Of a stretch of DNA of 64,000 bases, positions 24,241 to 34,290 are shown piece by piece (positions within the stretch are counted from its first letter, which is position 1; every line of letters begins with the position of its first letter). This DNA is from Watersipora subatra (taxonomy: Eukaryota; Bryozoa; Gymnolaemata; Cheilostomatida; Watersiporidae), in assembly GCF_963576615.1 (NCBI RefSeq), contig NC_088712.1, positions 27,495,870-27,559,869 of the forward strand, in the 5' to 3' direction. A program made the position numbers and the translations under genes. Below the pieces are notes generated by a model. It saw nothing but the letters and a program-made list of their open reading frames with translations, was not told where the DNA came from and ran no database searches.

Positions 24241-27200
24241 TGTGCCCAATATGAATATATATATATATATATTCATATTGGGAATAATTTCACTTTCAAG
24301 AGTAATGTTTACCAAGTTGCGCCATACAAGAGTTAACAAAGGAAGTGAAAGTTTCATGCTTTCCACAAAAAAGAGGATGACATAATCATTGCTCCATAAA
24401 ACACTGTGCCAGTGATTTGGTTAACATATTAAAAAGGTAGCGTTCAACTACAGGTTTTGCGGCATATCTATATATATATGTATTATCAAATGCCATCAGT
24501 CAGCAAAAGACATGTGGCAGGTACCTAAGAGGGTACAAATAAGTACTCCAGAAACACTTGCAACAATTCAATTGAAACTTGGCTTTTACTACTAAGGATG
24601 GAAAGACCAAAATCAAGCGTTTTGAACGTCATCTAATGTGTCATAATCATGCATTACCTCATAACACAGAAACAAGCCCATTTCTATACAACTGAAGATG
24701 GCCTGTTGCCTCTAAAACTTGCAAACTAACCAAGGAATATCGGTAGAATGAAGAGAGGATCTGCCATTGTGAGATCACTGAACCAGACTCCTCCCTCTGC
24801 TGTGAAGCCCTCGAGGCATGGCTCACCAAAGTAACCGGCCATGTTGCGCAGAGAAAGAGAAACAAGCACAATGAGGGGAAGCTGGGTGGTCATGATGACA
24901 AGTGAGTGAAGAGGGTGGACGTTGTGCTTGCTGTAAAAGTCTTGCGACAGCTGGAAAACAGAGAGAAACTTTCAGAGTCATACAAGATTGAGAATACAAT
25001 GGACAACGGCAAAGCAATTATATACAGCATGTGGGGACAAAAACACAAAAGTGGGTCTGAATTCCACTACGACAAATAAGGAGTTGTGCCACTTCACAGA
25101 CATTTCATTATAAACATAAATCCTTAAAAAAATTTGATCATTTTAATAAAATAAATTAACTATATTGACAGGCATATTGTGTTTAGCAAGAGCTCTGCAT
25201 ACGGTACCAACCTGCTGGCTTGAACACATACTGTGCTTATAGTAACAACTACAGTGATGTTAACATGGGCTGTGTTTGTAGGAATGAAAAATAAACTCAT
25301 ATTAAAATTAACAGAAGGATGAAAAGACTTTTACTTGTTTCATACGAGCCTTCCGTATCCGGTGATATTCACGAGGGGTCCACTGACTATCCACCTTTTC
25401 TTTTTCCATAGCATCAATGACAGCAGTCAGCTCTGCTCTCATTTCTGTTTTCAAATTTTCAAGCCGGGCCTGGCACATTCACAATACATTGGAGAAGGTA
25501 TAAACTCTCTACCATGCAGACAGGATGCAGGGTCTGCTATAAACTATTCACTACTACTATACTGAGCTACATAACGTTAGCGACATCGGATATGTCTGCA
25601 TCTTCATATACATATAAACGTATTCTGGCGGCCGAGTGCGCTGGGAGAGGTAGTCAGACGTACAGACAGAGCACAGAGAATAAATACCTGCACAATAATT
25701 CTACAACACCGGAAGGGAGTCGAATGGTGCAAGTGTTAGAGTGCTGGTTTAATAAGCTGAATGTCACGACTTTGAGTCCAGTTAGAAGCAATATTTTATC
25801 CTAACCTCTTCGGACAGAAAGACGGACAGACAGACATGGCTCACATTATGGTAAAGATCTGCTTGATACATCTGCATTTCTGCAGTCGACACATGTATTA
25901 TAATCCATAAAAAACCTTATTGTTTGTTTTCAAATATTTAAAACTTCTAATAAAATATTAGCTTTCACATTACGTTTGACAAATGAAATCTTCCTGGGTG
26001 ATGAGGAGTTGTTTGCTCAATTTCCAATTTTATACAGTAGTAGGCAATTTCCAATTTTGTAAGAAGTAAGTTCAGTCTATTTTTCTAATGGGCATATTAA
26101 CTTGTTAAAAGCATTCTGTGACAGTGACATGAACTTTCTCAATGTTGTAAATATGATATATATACAGTTTATTGTTTTTAATCTATTTACCAAATTTTCA
26201 ATTAGACCATTGTTATCTCTTTATGAGGGTCAAGGTAAAACTATTAGGACACTGGCAGCCTAGTTCGCCATGGGAGATCGTCATGTGTAATAACCAACGA
26301 GGCAATCATTTTAAAATGTGGTAAGGAAGACGATTGGCGCAGGTGGTGAAGCGTCAGTCTACTAAGCTGAAAGCCGTGAGTTCGAATTCCGTTATAAGCA
26401 ATAATTTCTCTAACCTGTAAGCATGGCTTCGGACAAGCACGGATCTTATTATAGTAAAGATTTAATGCTAATAAGAAAGATAATACTGACAACAGTCATA
26501 CACACCAATCAGACGCCAGCTTTCTTAAATGAGACTCAGATGGAGCTACGAGTGTACGAGCTGTTAACATTCAATACTAAAGTTTACCAAGTTTTAACAA
26601 CTTGAAGTCATAAAGAGTAGAAAGTATCTAATTATAAACATAGAATCAAAAAGATGAAAAAAGCTGACTTTATGTGATGACGTCATTTTGAATATTCAGT
26701 GAGATGATACAACGACTGATAACAACGACTGATAACCACGACTGATAACAACGACTGATAACCACGACTGATAACAATGACTAATAACAACGACTAATAA
26801 CAACGACTAATAACAATGACTGATAACAACGACTAGTAAAAACCACTGATAACTGTAATTTTTTGCAGCCTAAATACCTTAACAACGTTTTGGGTGATAG
26901 AATTCTCTGTGATTGACTGCTACACAGTAAGCTTTAGCGATGCATTACAGTCACAATACAAGGCATTGCAGAGAACATTCCAGAAACACTACTTGACTGC
27001 ACTATTTGACTGCACTACTGGACCGCACTACTTGACCGCACTACTTGACTGCACTACTTGACTGCACTACAATCAGTGAATACAGTACAAAGAGATACCC
27101 TCTTCAGCAGTTACATAATATACCATTGTCGCATTTAACACTCACAGGCACCAGTTTAATGCACAGTTTAGTAACATCCTGTAAAAAATAAACTGTTTAT

Positions 27201-30200
27201 GAATCTATTTTGTGCCAGAACAGCAGAGCAGCAAAAACTCTGATGCGCTCTTTTTTCAATATACGCATGTCATATTCATGGATCATCGCAAATGAATGAC
27301 TGAATGACAAGAAAAAAATTAAAAAATCATAAAAAAGAGCTAACGCATGCTGATCATGACGCCAAATTTTTACATTAAAAATAGCTTCTGTCATTTCCAC
27401 AATTCATTAAAATTTAATAGTGGCTCGCAGCATGTAAGATATTTATAGCGAGTAGCTTGGCATGAAGTCTGCCGGTTGGCACCACTTTTTTTGAACAACT
27501 GTAATCTCTGCTATAATAAGAGCCATCTGACATTTATAAGTTACAAAAAAGATTGCTTTCAATCGGATTCGCACTTATGGATTCAATCGGATTCGCACTT
27601 CCACTAGACTGGTAATAGTATACAATTATAGCACTCAGTAAAGACTCTACCTGCTTGCGTTGTGCCGCTACCATCAGAGGGAGAATAAAGACTGTTCGAA
27701 GGCAGAAAGTGGTTATGATCACACTGGACCACCATGGAAGGGCTAAAATACAAAATAGGGACTTGACATACAACTGAAAATAAGGATCCGTCCGCCTACT
27801 GTGAGTGGATAAACCAGAACGAATGAATGTAACTACAGAGAAATGTGTGATAATTGGTTGCTGTGTATTTAAACTACAAACTATCTTTGAATCAATCCAG
27901 AGAAAAGTGCATAGAATATATTAAACTTTATTATAAACTGTGCTATACTCTCCATGACTTGCTAACTTGCTTACTAATTTGCATATTACTGACTCTAAAA
28001 CACAGTCTTATATACCATTCATACAAACCGTTGGAAGTCCAGAACCGAGTTAACAATTCATTACATATAAAAACATTTATGTTTACGCAGGTTGCACAGA
28101 CACACAGACAGACACACAGACACAAAACACACAGACACCTAACGAATCAAGAGGATGTTAATGGCAAACCGGAACCAATGTGACAAGATAACAGATTCGA
28201 TTGCAACAATATGGAGAAGAAAATATTCTTGCCTCCTTCTGATGGCACCATAAACATTAAGCCACATTATGGTTAACGTTCCAATAGCAAAATATCGTCA
28301 TTGTATCAATTAGGTGGTGACATCTACTCAAACGTCTCCAATGTATTAATTGTGCAGCGACAGCCAACCGAATCTTAAAGGCTGACTTGTAACAAAATTC
28401 ACATTACAGTTATTTGGTATTAAAAGATTCACTATGTCTTACTCTGCTGTGTTGTAAAAGCAAAATATGTGGAAATGTGATTACAAGCTCAAAAACAAAC
28501 AGTTAATCGCAGCCATCACAAAAACGCCGTAGGTTAGAATCCCTTTCCAAAACGACACAAATAGGACGTAGCTGAACAAGATGGCTTCCGTTTACACTTT
28601 CATGCAACCTCATTCGTCGAAATATTTTCATAAATATACTTCGCACATTCAATAAAACCATGTCTATTGTCCTTACGCGTCTATTTCATCATCATTGTAA
28701 TGCAGTCACCTTGAGCACTGATATCTCAAAAGCTACCGTAAAAATTCGTTAAATTTTCTAACGCCAGCTCGATGGAGTGCATATCATCCTCTGATAAACA
28801 TGAAAAGCCTGTTGGTCACCTGTGATAGTCGAAAAATGCTGCAGAAATTGTTCACGCCATTTGGCAGGAAGTATGGGTCACATGATCAGATTACGACTAG
28901 ATGATTAGACCAAACTGAAGTGAAACTGTAAAGTAGCGAGCATCTATATTTGATAAGGGTTTTCCGGTGAAACCCGTAGTGTTTGTCATAAACTAGTACT
29001 ACAAAACGTTTTATATTAGCCTTTTATTTCACATGATAACATCACGTGTCAAAATGAAGGAATTCTAATCTACGGCGGTCTCGTGTAGCTGCGAATAACT
29101 GTTCGTTTTTGAGCTTTCAAGAGCTTGTAATCACATTTCCACATATTTGGCACCTACAACACAACAGAGTAAGACATGGTAAATCTTTTGTTACCAAATA
29201 ACTGTAATGTGAATTTTTTGCGAGTCAACATTTAAAATGATACTAAGCTTCTCTATGAATAGTATGAGTGTCGTAAGATAAAGAAAATGAAGTGTTATGA
29301 GATTGTATTTGACCTATATCTTACAACTATAACTTTTGGCAAAAATCTTCACTAGTTTATTTCACTCAACAATACCACAATCACTCTAAACCTGATCTTT
29401 ACACTTCTCGACCAACCAACAGTCAGAACTAAAATAACAAGTACATAAAATAAAAATAAATAAATAAAAATACATTTAAATAAAAAAGCCAAAACATAAA
29501 TTTTTGAACAACTTTTCATGTGTCAAGGTCAAGGTCTTGCATGACCTCATAACACAGCAGCAAACCCAATTTTATACAACTGATGTTAACCCGATGTCTT
29601 TAAGCTTCGCAAATTAACAAGAAATATTTGTAGAGTGAAGGGAGGATCTGCCGTGTTGAGATCGCTAAACCCCACTCCATTTTTGATTGTGAAGCTCTCA
29701 CAACCGGAGGAGGAGTCTTTTTGATTGATAAAAGTGGTCCTTACACACGCAAAATATAAAAATAAATCACAAAAGTGATCATAATTGCAGCAACTGCAAA
29801 TTTCAATGTATTTTGTATCCATGCAGATAAATTAAAAAAACAGAAACTGATAACTACTTTAACACATATTTCTTAGCTCCCCAAAAAACCAATTCACCAA
29901 TATCTATTATATTTGTAATGTTTCAAATCCTTATAGTTATCCTTTCTAAATATTTATTGAACCAGCAATAAAAATAGTAACAGATACAGTGTGAGACAAT
30001 AAAATGGTGCCTCCAATGCAAGGCCAGCCTCAAGAATTTCCCAGCACACTCAAACTATTGTATTTTACGCTAGACATTGTCACTTGCGCTATTGTATTTT
30101 AATATATAACCTCACCGCGACCTCACTATTACCTTACCCGTTGTAGTGTGAACAAACTCAAATAATCCGCTAGTAGCTTGATAGAGAGGGTTGGCAGAGC

Positions 30201-30722
30201 CGAGTTGGAGAGAAGCATCGACAGTTTGTAGAAAGGTAGACTGGCATCTTTTACATACATTAACGCTGGCAGAACCTGCGCAAAATGATGAAAAACAGAC
30301 CTTATTATAGGACTAGGCAGCACACTACCAAAGACAGGAAGTGACAGCGGTCAGATTCATATACATAACCAGCGGTATTTGTTTTTTGCAACGAAAGTTA
30401 AAAATGCCCATTTCATTAACCCAAAAGCCAATACCATTAAACCTTCCAACTCTAATCCCGAACTATTCGGCAAGAAGTTGCTATCCCCCGAGCCGAATCC
30501 CAACTTGTTTGGGATCGACTTTTCAAGAAATTTGTACAAGTCATTTACTAGATTGCCATTCTGTTGCAATATTCCGAAAATACACGTTCTAAGCTTTAAA
30601 TGAATACCAGTTTGTTCAAGTTGAAACTCGCATAAACAGACCAATAGGACTTTTCCTCTCAGACTGTTGTAAAACAATCAACCACATCGGCAAAATATGT
30701 GGTTCGTTTTTTCAGCAGCCAT
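17910..30722 (-). CDS. COX18: COX18 mitochondrial insertase (Oxa1/YidC family), multi-exon
   Basis: COX18 inserts the C-terminal part of cytochrome oxidase subunit 2 into the mitochondrial inner membrane. Exons in transcript order are 30683-30722 (tentative first exon), 30138-30275, 27651-27742, 25335-25469, 24731-24950, 21177-21419 and 17910-17968. All junctions are GT-AG and phases agree throughout (total 927 nt, 308 codons plus stop; vertebrate COX18 is about 330). Family landmarks in order: SANPLYQ near residue 40; LPWWSS opening the first membrane segment; the long basic hairpin (ARLENLKTEM ... WTPREYHRIRKARMKQ); QLPLIVLVSLSLRNM; GGVWFSDLTMADP; and a C-terminal SALSLYWLSTVSYTILQN segment. 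The identification compares against recalled human COX18. The paralogue OXA1L is less likely because LPWW and GGVWFSDLT are COX18-like. Introns are swollen by satellites and transposons. Confidence 0.88.
17985..18150. mobile_element. Foldback MITE-like element, left half only
   Basis: Matches the left arm of the family (gaacaaaattttagttgatt, atcagaaagtatcagtatt, ctgactgccaggatgttt, gcggttaaacgctcc). It lies in the last COX18 intron, almost touching the acceptor. Confidence 0.6.
18965..19290. repeat. 80-bp satellite (2 x 40 bp), left part
   Basis: Units alternate between two 40-bp halves. One contains tagagctagtagtgcagtag and tatagagtttaaactacc; the other contains taaagcgagtagatcagtac and atcatagagc. 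The array is interrupted at 19290 by a hAT element and resumes at 20572 in register. It lies in the last COX18 intron. Confidence 0.93.
19291..20571 (+). mobile_element. hAT element, internally deleted, inserted in satellite
   Basis: The terminal inverted repeats are cgggggttcccaatctgggg on the left and gttgggaacccctg on the right, typical of hAT (Buster/ZBED5-like) ends. The flanking octamers tcatagag and gcctagag match at 6 of 8 positions. The sequence after the right end (catacattacctagagc) continues the interrupted satellite unit exactly. The interior keeps only the N- and C-terminal parts of the transposase. Confidence 0.9.
19913..20302 (+). pseudogene. hAT transposase remnant (SCAND3/ZBED5-like), N- and C-termini fused
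   Basis: A single 130-codon frame with one internal TAG at 20045-20047. The first part has the zinc-finger tail and linker typical of SCAND3/ZBED5-type hAT transposases (FLKRHLETRHADKAKKD, then KMARLDESGHF, SYLVVLRVAKKKSHTIGK). After LNKLSLSKA it jumps directly to a C-terminus like the family's last residues (DVKQAQPSH then stop). The whole catalytic core is missing, so it cannot transpose itself. The remnant is consistent with internal deletion leaving a non-autonomous element. Confidence 0.85.
20572..21150. repeat. 80-bp satellite (2 x 40 bp), right part
   Basis: Continuation of the array at 18965. Four to five nearly identical 80-bp units (each with attatctagagttgatagtg) occur at 20660-20980, flanked by more diverged units. 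It ends just downstream, on the gene strand, of the COX18 exon at 21177. Confidence 0.93.
21177..21419 (-). CDS. COX18: COX18 exon with C-terminal membrane segments
   Basis: Acceptor attaaccag, phase 1 in and phase 1 out (243 nt). It reads ISNLLSMRLSKL then RMEKRVRLTMTLLAVLIVQI and SALSLYWLSTVSYTILQNLA, matching the VINLL ... VLYWLCSS region of COX18. The donor is cta g|gtagga. Confidence 0.9.
21444..21655. repeat. 17-bp minisatellite containing CAGGTAAGT
   Basis: About 12 units of 17 bp (ctctcaggtaagtgaca and variants). It sits in the COX18 intron just upstream of the acceptor at 21419. On the plus strand each unit carries a near-perfect donor consensus, but the gene is on the minus strand. 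Confidence 0.92.
21676..22557. repeat. 26-bp minisatellite, caagtagtttcgctttg type
   Basis: More than 30 units of 26 bp (caagtagtttcgctttg plus tttcacact), with shortened units that lack tttcgct. Phased triplets of variant units suggest higher-order amplification. It lies in a COX18 intron. Confidence 0.94.
22655..22895 (-). repeat. Interspersed repeat family Z, copy 2
   Basis: Reverse complement of the 10138-10405 element. Shared blocks include aattaccgaggg, agaacactagtttttaatga and attcatgagcaa (each on the plus strand). Confidence 0.6.
23421..23832 (+). repeat. Interspersed repeat family Y, copy 1
   Basis: About 400 bases align with 57251-57645 in the same orientation. The best block is ggaaatgacacttgcgaatg; other shared blocks are ccacactt.ggtcatttctat-like sequence, gtaa.tcaatgtgc.cacaactcc and a terminal gaaacacagtgat. 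A frame of 119 codons (23317-23676) overlaps it but is not conserved in the other copy. Class unknown. Confidence 0.65.
24076..24431. mobile_element. Near-palindromic foldback element with perfect AT palindrome
   Basis: The arms 24076-24180 and 24337-24431 are imperfect reverse complements. The outer ends are atatgttaacgaaatcac and gatttggttaacatat; the inner ends are ctttcacttcctttt and aaaggaagtgaaag. Between them lie a (TA)n run and a perfect 38-bp palindrome at 24245-24282 (cccaatatgaat ... attcatattggg). There is no coding content. Confidence 0.75.
24731..24950 (-). CDS. COX18: COX18 exon with WF-DLT motif
   Basis: Acceptor ctctgttttccag, phase 0 in and phase 1 out (220 nt). It reads LSQDFYSKHNVHPLHSL, QLPLIVLVSLSLRNM and GGVWFSDLTMADPLFILPI, the most diagnostic COX18 segment. 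The donor is ctt g|gttagt. A decayed duplicate of the 3' half of this exon and its flanking intron lies at 29537-29760. Confidence 0.93.
25335..25469 (-). CDS. COX18: COX18 exon, matrix hairpin
   Basis: 135 nt, phase 0 at both ends. It encodes the charged matrix hairpin: ARLENLKTEMRAELTAVIDA then WTPREYHRIRKARMKQ. This aligns with AKVENLQPEI and the basic LTYLKNMRR segment of the human protein. Donor caa|gtaaaa. Confidence 0.9.
25720..25880 (+). repeat. tRNA-derived SINE-like copy
   Basis: The head is diverged (gactttgagtcca at the B-box position) and followed by agcaatattttatcc. The tail is cttcggacagaaagacgg, gacagacagacatggctcac and attatggtaaagatc. Lies in a COX18 intron. Confidence 0.5.
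26325..26470 (+). repeat. tRNA-derived SINE-like copy, best preserved head
   Basis: Shows an A-box-like tggcgcaggtgg, then ctactaagctgaaagcc, a B box gagttcgaattcc, and agcaataatttctc. The tail is gcttcggacaagcacgg and ttattatagtaaagatt. The A-to-B spacing is tRNA-like. This copy gives the clearest model of the family. Confidence 0.6.
26707..26850. repeat. 13-bp minisatellite
   Basis: About 11 units of gataacaacgact and variants, in a COX18 intron. Confidence 0.9.
26985..27072. repeat. 13-bp minisatellite
   Basis: About 6 units of ctacttgactgca. The 13-bp period matches the neighbouring array at 26707, but the sequence is unrelated. Confidence 0.85.
27651..27742 (-). CDS. COX18: COX18 exon, first membrane segment
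   Basis: 92 nt; acceptor ttttgtattttag, phase 1 in and phase 0 out. It encodes LPWWSSVIITTFCLRTVFIL then PLMVAAQRKQ, aligning with LPWWGSILL ... LPLAAYQ of COX18. The donor is cag|gtagag. Confidence 0.92.
28375..29238. mobile_element. Long inverted-repeat (foldback) element of about 860 bp
   Basis: The arms of about 180 bp (28375-28556 and 29046-29238) are strong reverse complements of each other. The shared string includes attcacattacagttattt, catgtcttactctg-like sequence, aaatatgtggaaatgtgatt and acaagctc. The loop (about 490 bp) has no coding frame. It sits in a COX18 intron and could form a large hairpin in the transcript. Confidence 0.75.
29537..29760 (-). pseudogene. COX18: Decayed duplicate of a COX18 exon in its own intron
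   Basis: The minus-strand peptide SFTIKNGVGFSDLNTADPPF then TLQIFLV aligns with GFTAEGGVWFSDLTMADPLF then ILPIFLG of the exon at 24731-24950. The similarity continues into the intron downstream of the exon (catcagttgtat..., gctgtgttatgaggtcatgc). At the donor position the genuine exon has cttg|gttag whereas this copy has cttg|ttaat, so the GT is lost. The upstream half and acceptor do not align well. It is best read as a non-functional exon duplicate. Confidence 0.75.
30138..30275 (-). CDS. COX18: COX18 exon before the first membrane segment
   Basis: 138 nt; acceptor attttgcgcag, donor acg g|gtaagg. Of three possible frames, only the one reading TVDASLQLGSANPLYQ then GLFEFVHTTT both joins LPWW in phase and resembles the ASSPVRVAEEVLLGVHAATG region of human COX18. 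The longest simple frame here (starting MLPSP) is therefore not the coding one. Confidence 0.8.
30683..30722 (-). CDS. COX18: Candidate COX18 first coding exon
   Basis: The ATG at 30722-30720 has a good context (atATGGct) and opens 13 codons (MAAEKTNHIFCRC). They run to a possible donor g|gttgat in phase 1, the phase required by the next exon. The peptide is not a typical arginine-rich presequence and the donor is weak, so another first exon is possible. Confidence 0.3.
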
Positions 30723-30729
30723 ATTGTCA

Positions 30730-33060
30730 GTTTGAAGATCGTTTGTTTCGGTAGCACTATTAAAATTTAAATGTTATATTCCAACTCTACAACTTTATTA
30801 CTTTACCACTAGCTTTAAGTAAGTCTCAAGAGCAGATGTGATAATAAGATTTACTTACAGGTGAGTACAAGACTGAATGAAGGCTTAGCAAGACGTATCA
30901 AAGAATAATGATAGCTTTTACTATCTGACTGAGTCTGACAGCTGCGATAGCAGTTTTTTGCGAGTTGAATAAACTTTGATGTAGTATGATTTTATTTTTA
31001 AGTTTCAAGCTTTAATACTTGCTGCTAAATTGGGAGAATTGACAATAATATTTACTCAATAGCAGCTGAATACAATCGGAAGTTGACCAACCATGTTTTA
31101 CATAATGACAATTATCTCAGCTTGTAGTACATGGACCTTAATAATTTTTTCACTGTTCATCCTAACAGATGCGCCCACAACCTAAACTTACAGCCTGTCA
31201 AGTTGGGTTGATTTTTCATGCTTTTAGCAACTAGTACCTTTTTGAATTGTTTAGTGATTTGAAACAGCTTTTTTATTGTGCTCATATAGTTTTTTGCTTG
31301 TCCATTAATACATTATTTTAATATAGAAATGTAGCTTGAGATGTCTTCTTCCTCAATAAAAACCGAATTAGGATAAAATTAACAGAAAAAAATACGGGCA
31401 ATTTAGCAAAACTGAGTCCAACACTTGTGAGCAGCCAATGGATTAATTGGGCCTAGATGCGCGCAATAGAGTTACTTAATTGGTCCTGAAAGGGTTTATA
31501 TTCAGTCACCATCTTGAAAATGTTGAACGGCAGAACCATTTACATGTAATCTGTAAAACCAACAAAGGTGATTTCAGATTCCTTATTGCTAGTAAATTCC
31601 ACTGATGACTGGAAAAAATGTTCAGCTGCTTAAAATTTCCAATATGGGTAGCTACAAAAAGTTATTATAGTAAACGCTCCTACAACGTAAATAATTTGTT
31701 CTCGGAACGTATACGGTATGGGGATTTAAAATACATGTAAATTGCAGCTTTGCATTCATAACAAATACGTTTGCATGCACTGCAAATTGCGGCTTACAGC
31801 TTTGTATTCGTGATAATAACTTGCTCAGTTTGCATAGCGAAAAACTTGGAGTTCCACATCAGTTAGCAAGAATATGGCAATTGATTATTACATGAACAGG
31901 TTGTAGAGCTCATAAAATTGGATGAGGTTAATTGAGAAATGGGCTAGGTGATGTCATATCGAGTAGCATTGAGGTGTAGGTGACTTTCTATGAGTTGATA
32001 ATAAGGTTGGTTCGTCACGCTATCGTGGTAATTGTGTGCAACTTTGCCAAGACTGATGTTGTCAGCAATGTCTTTGGGCTGGTTTACAATCAAACAATGC
32101 AGTGTTCAAAGATCTGAAATTCGTAATCAATAATTGCACTTGAAATCAATATTGGAAGACAAGTTCAATTTGAATGAACTTGAATCCTTGACTATGTTTC
32201 TGTATGACTTTAGTTAGTTTTGGTTGACCTGCTTGCTATCGAGGTATTGCTTACCTGGAAGAGTACATACACATTTCTACTTACTATTGCTTTAACATAC
32301 AAAGTTTACAAATAAAGAGGGTAAAATTTCTGCAAATCTTGGACTCGACACCCGAAGCGGTTTTCCTAGTTTTATAAACCAAATTGTGAAAAATAGTGAA
32401 AACCTAAAGTATGCATAAAAATATATAAATAATAAAAACCATATAATGGCTTAGGTAAAATTTTAGCTTGTTTTTGCAACACTTCATATAGACACTAATT
32501 GTGTTTTAGTGCCATAACAGTTTAGGTCAGCCAATACTAGCTCTTGATCTAATTGTGGATCCTTAAAATGTTGTTATAAATTTGTCGATTTTAATTTTCG
32601 GTTTGTATTTGTGAAATATCTTGGCATTAGCCTCTCCTAATGTTTAGCTATAGTTTTAGTTAATAACTCCTAAAATCTCTGATATCTTTATATATTGCTT
32701 TTTATTTTTTATTTAAAAGTTTTAGTCATTTTTGATAAAAAATTAAACTTCTAGTTGAACGGAAATTCTTTTGCAGAAATACACATAGGGCAAACAATAA
32801 AAGTACAAAACTGGTAAACAACTTGATGTGGCTCTTAAATCCTCAAATAGATATGCAACAAATTGTTTTCTATGATACCTGAGCTAGCACTGGTGAAAAT
32901 GATTTCTTGAATTTTGGAATTATGAAGTACTTACCCAACATCTATTTTTCTTTTAATAGTGTAGATAAATTTTCACCATCATTGTCCAAAATCATGACTA
33001 GTGATCGCGTGTTCATATCTTTATGGTACCTTATATTTGGTAGAATTTGTGAAGCTGCTA
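30730..33060. other. No recognisable feature
   Basis: AT-rich sequence between COX18 and a hAT element. I see no conserved frame, array or terminal repeat. Confidence 0.45.
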
Positions 33061-33072
33061 AAGATTGGGAGA

Positions 33073-34282
33073 CAGGGTTGGAAAAAAACACTGTTTTTAT
33101 GAAAAACCGAAAAAACCAGGTTTTTTGGTTTAAACCGGTTTTTATGGTTTAAACCGGTTTTTATGCTTTTTATAATTTTACCAAGGTTTTTGCAATTTTA
33201 AGTCTAATTAACACCACTTACTATAGCTGAATGATTGAGTATTGAACATATATATGTGTAATCATCTGTTAAAGATGGTACTGTGAGAGTTGCTATGGGA
33301 AAAAAAAGAGAAAACATATGGAAATTTAAGAATGAGTCTTAAATCAAACATGATCGATGAAATACAGAGCAGAAATCTTATCACATAAAGTGAATATTTT
33401 ACATACAGCTCTATGTATAAGTAGGAACTTCAATCCAAGTGATTAGTCATGTGGTAGTGTAGAGCAGAGCATAATGCAGATGCATTGCTAGTGTTTGGAG
33501 CAGTGGCAGATGACTCAACTGGAATATCTGAATATCTTGAATATCACCTGAGTATTAGCATCACTGTCTAAATTGGTGTTTTCAGTTTGACATTTTGCTA
33601 AGTGAGCTTTAAGCGTATCTGCGTGACCTCGCGTTACGACAGCACACCTATTACGTTTTGCTTTAAAACCTTTGCCTTTTGCAGTTCGAGTGAAAAACTG
33701 CTAAACGGGATCCTGTTTGCGAGGCATGTTGGAAATTTGAGGCACAACTTTAACTTTTCAAAACACAAAAAACTTGATAAACTGAATTCTAACAATCCAA
33801 CTACTTTGGCTTGTGCCCAATAAATGAAATATTAGTTAGCAAACTTGAAGCTTTTGCCCAAAAGGATTTTATTGTTGTAATTTCTAATTGTAAGTAATCC
33901 TTTCTCACTGGCCAGACTTGAGAAAGTATTCAGTCATTATTAGAGACGATGATTGAATTAGTATATTTCACATGGTTTTTATATTTCATCAGTAAAGAGA
34001 TCATCATATCACTTGATAAAACCAATTGAAAATAAAATTCACTAATTCATTGTTGTGCTAGGATTTCCTGTAGTTTCAACTTGAGCTCTGCCATCAATTT
34101 ACTACTGTGTTCTAAATAAACTTCCACAGCTGATAATTACATATAATTGCATTTCTACCACACATGAACCGTTAGGAGCTTAAAATATTGTGTTTTTCAC
34201 AAAAAATAATAAAAAACCCGAGAAATCGGTTTTTATGGTTTTTTCCGCTGGTTTAAACCGAGTTTAAACCGAGCCAACCCTG
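33073..34282 (-). mobile_element. hAT element with exact 8-bp target duplication
   Basis: Bounded by an exact duplication ttgggaga (33065-33072 and 34283-34290). Ends are cagggttgg and ccaaccctg. The subterminal regions are rich in ggtttaaaccggtttttatg on both sides. The length of 1,210 bp is short for an autonomous hAT. It contains a BED-finger remnant on the minus strand at 33515-33727. Confidence 0.93.
33515..33727 (-). pseudogene. hAT transposase N-terminal BED-finger fragment
   Basis: 71 codons from ATG (33727-33725) to TGA (33515-33517), with one internal TAG at about residue 9, where hAT proteins commonly have a conserved Trp just before a Phe pair. The RCAVVTRGHADTLKAHLAKC segment resembles the C...H...H...C end of a BED zinc finger. 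Nothing of the catalytic core follows. Confidence 0.7.
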
Positions 34283-34290
34283 TTGGGAGA

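Noticed and set aside
30129-30323. MLPSP... frame over the COX18 exon at 30138-30275
   Set aside because: A different frame of the same exon matches COX18 and joins the next exon in phase.
30357-30677. 106-codon minus-strand frame just upstream of COX18
   Set aside because: No ATG at its start, no recognised motif, and its phase does not join COX18.
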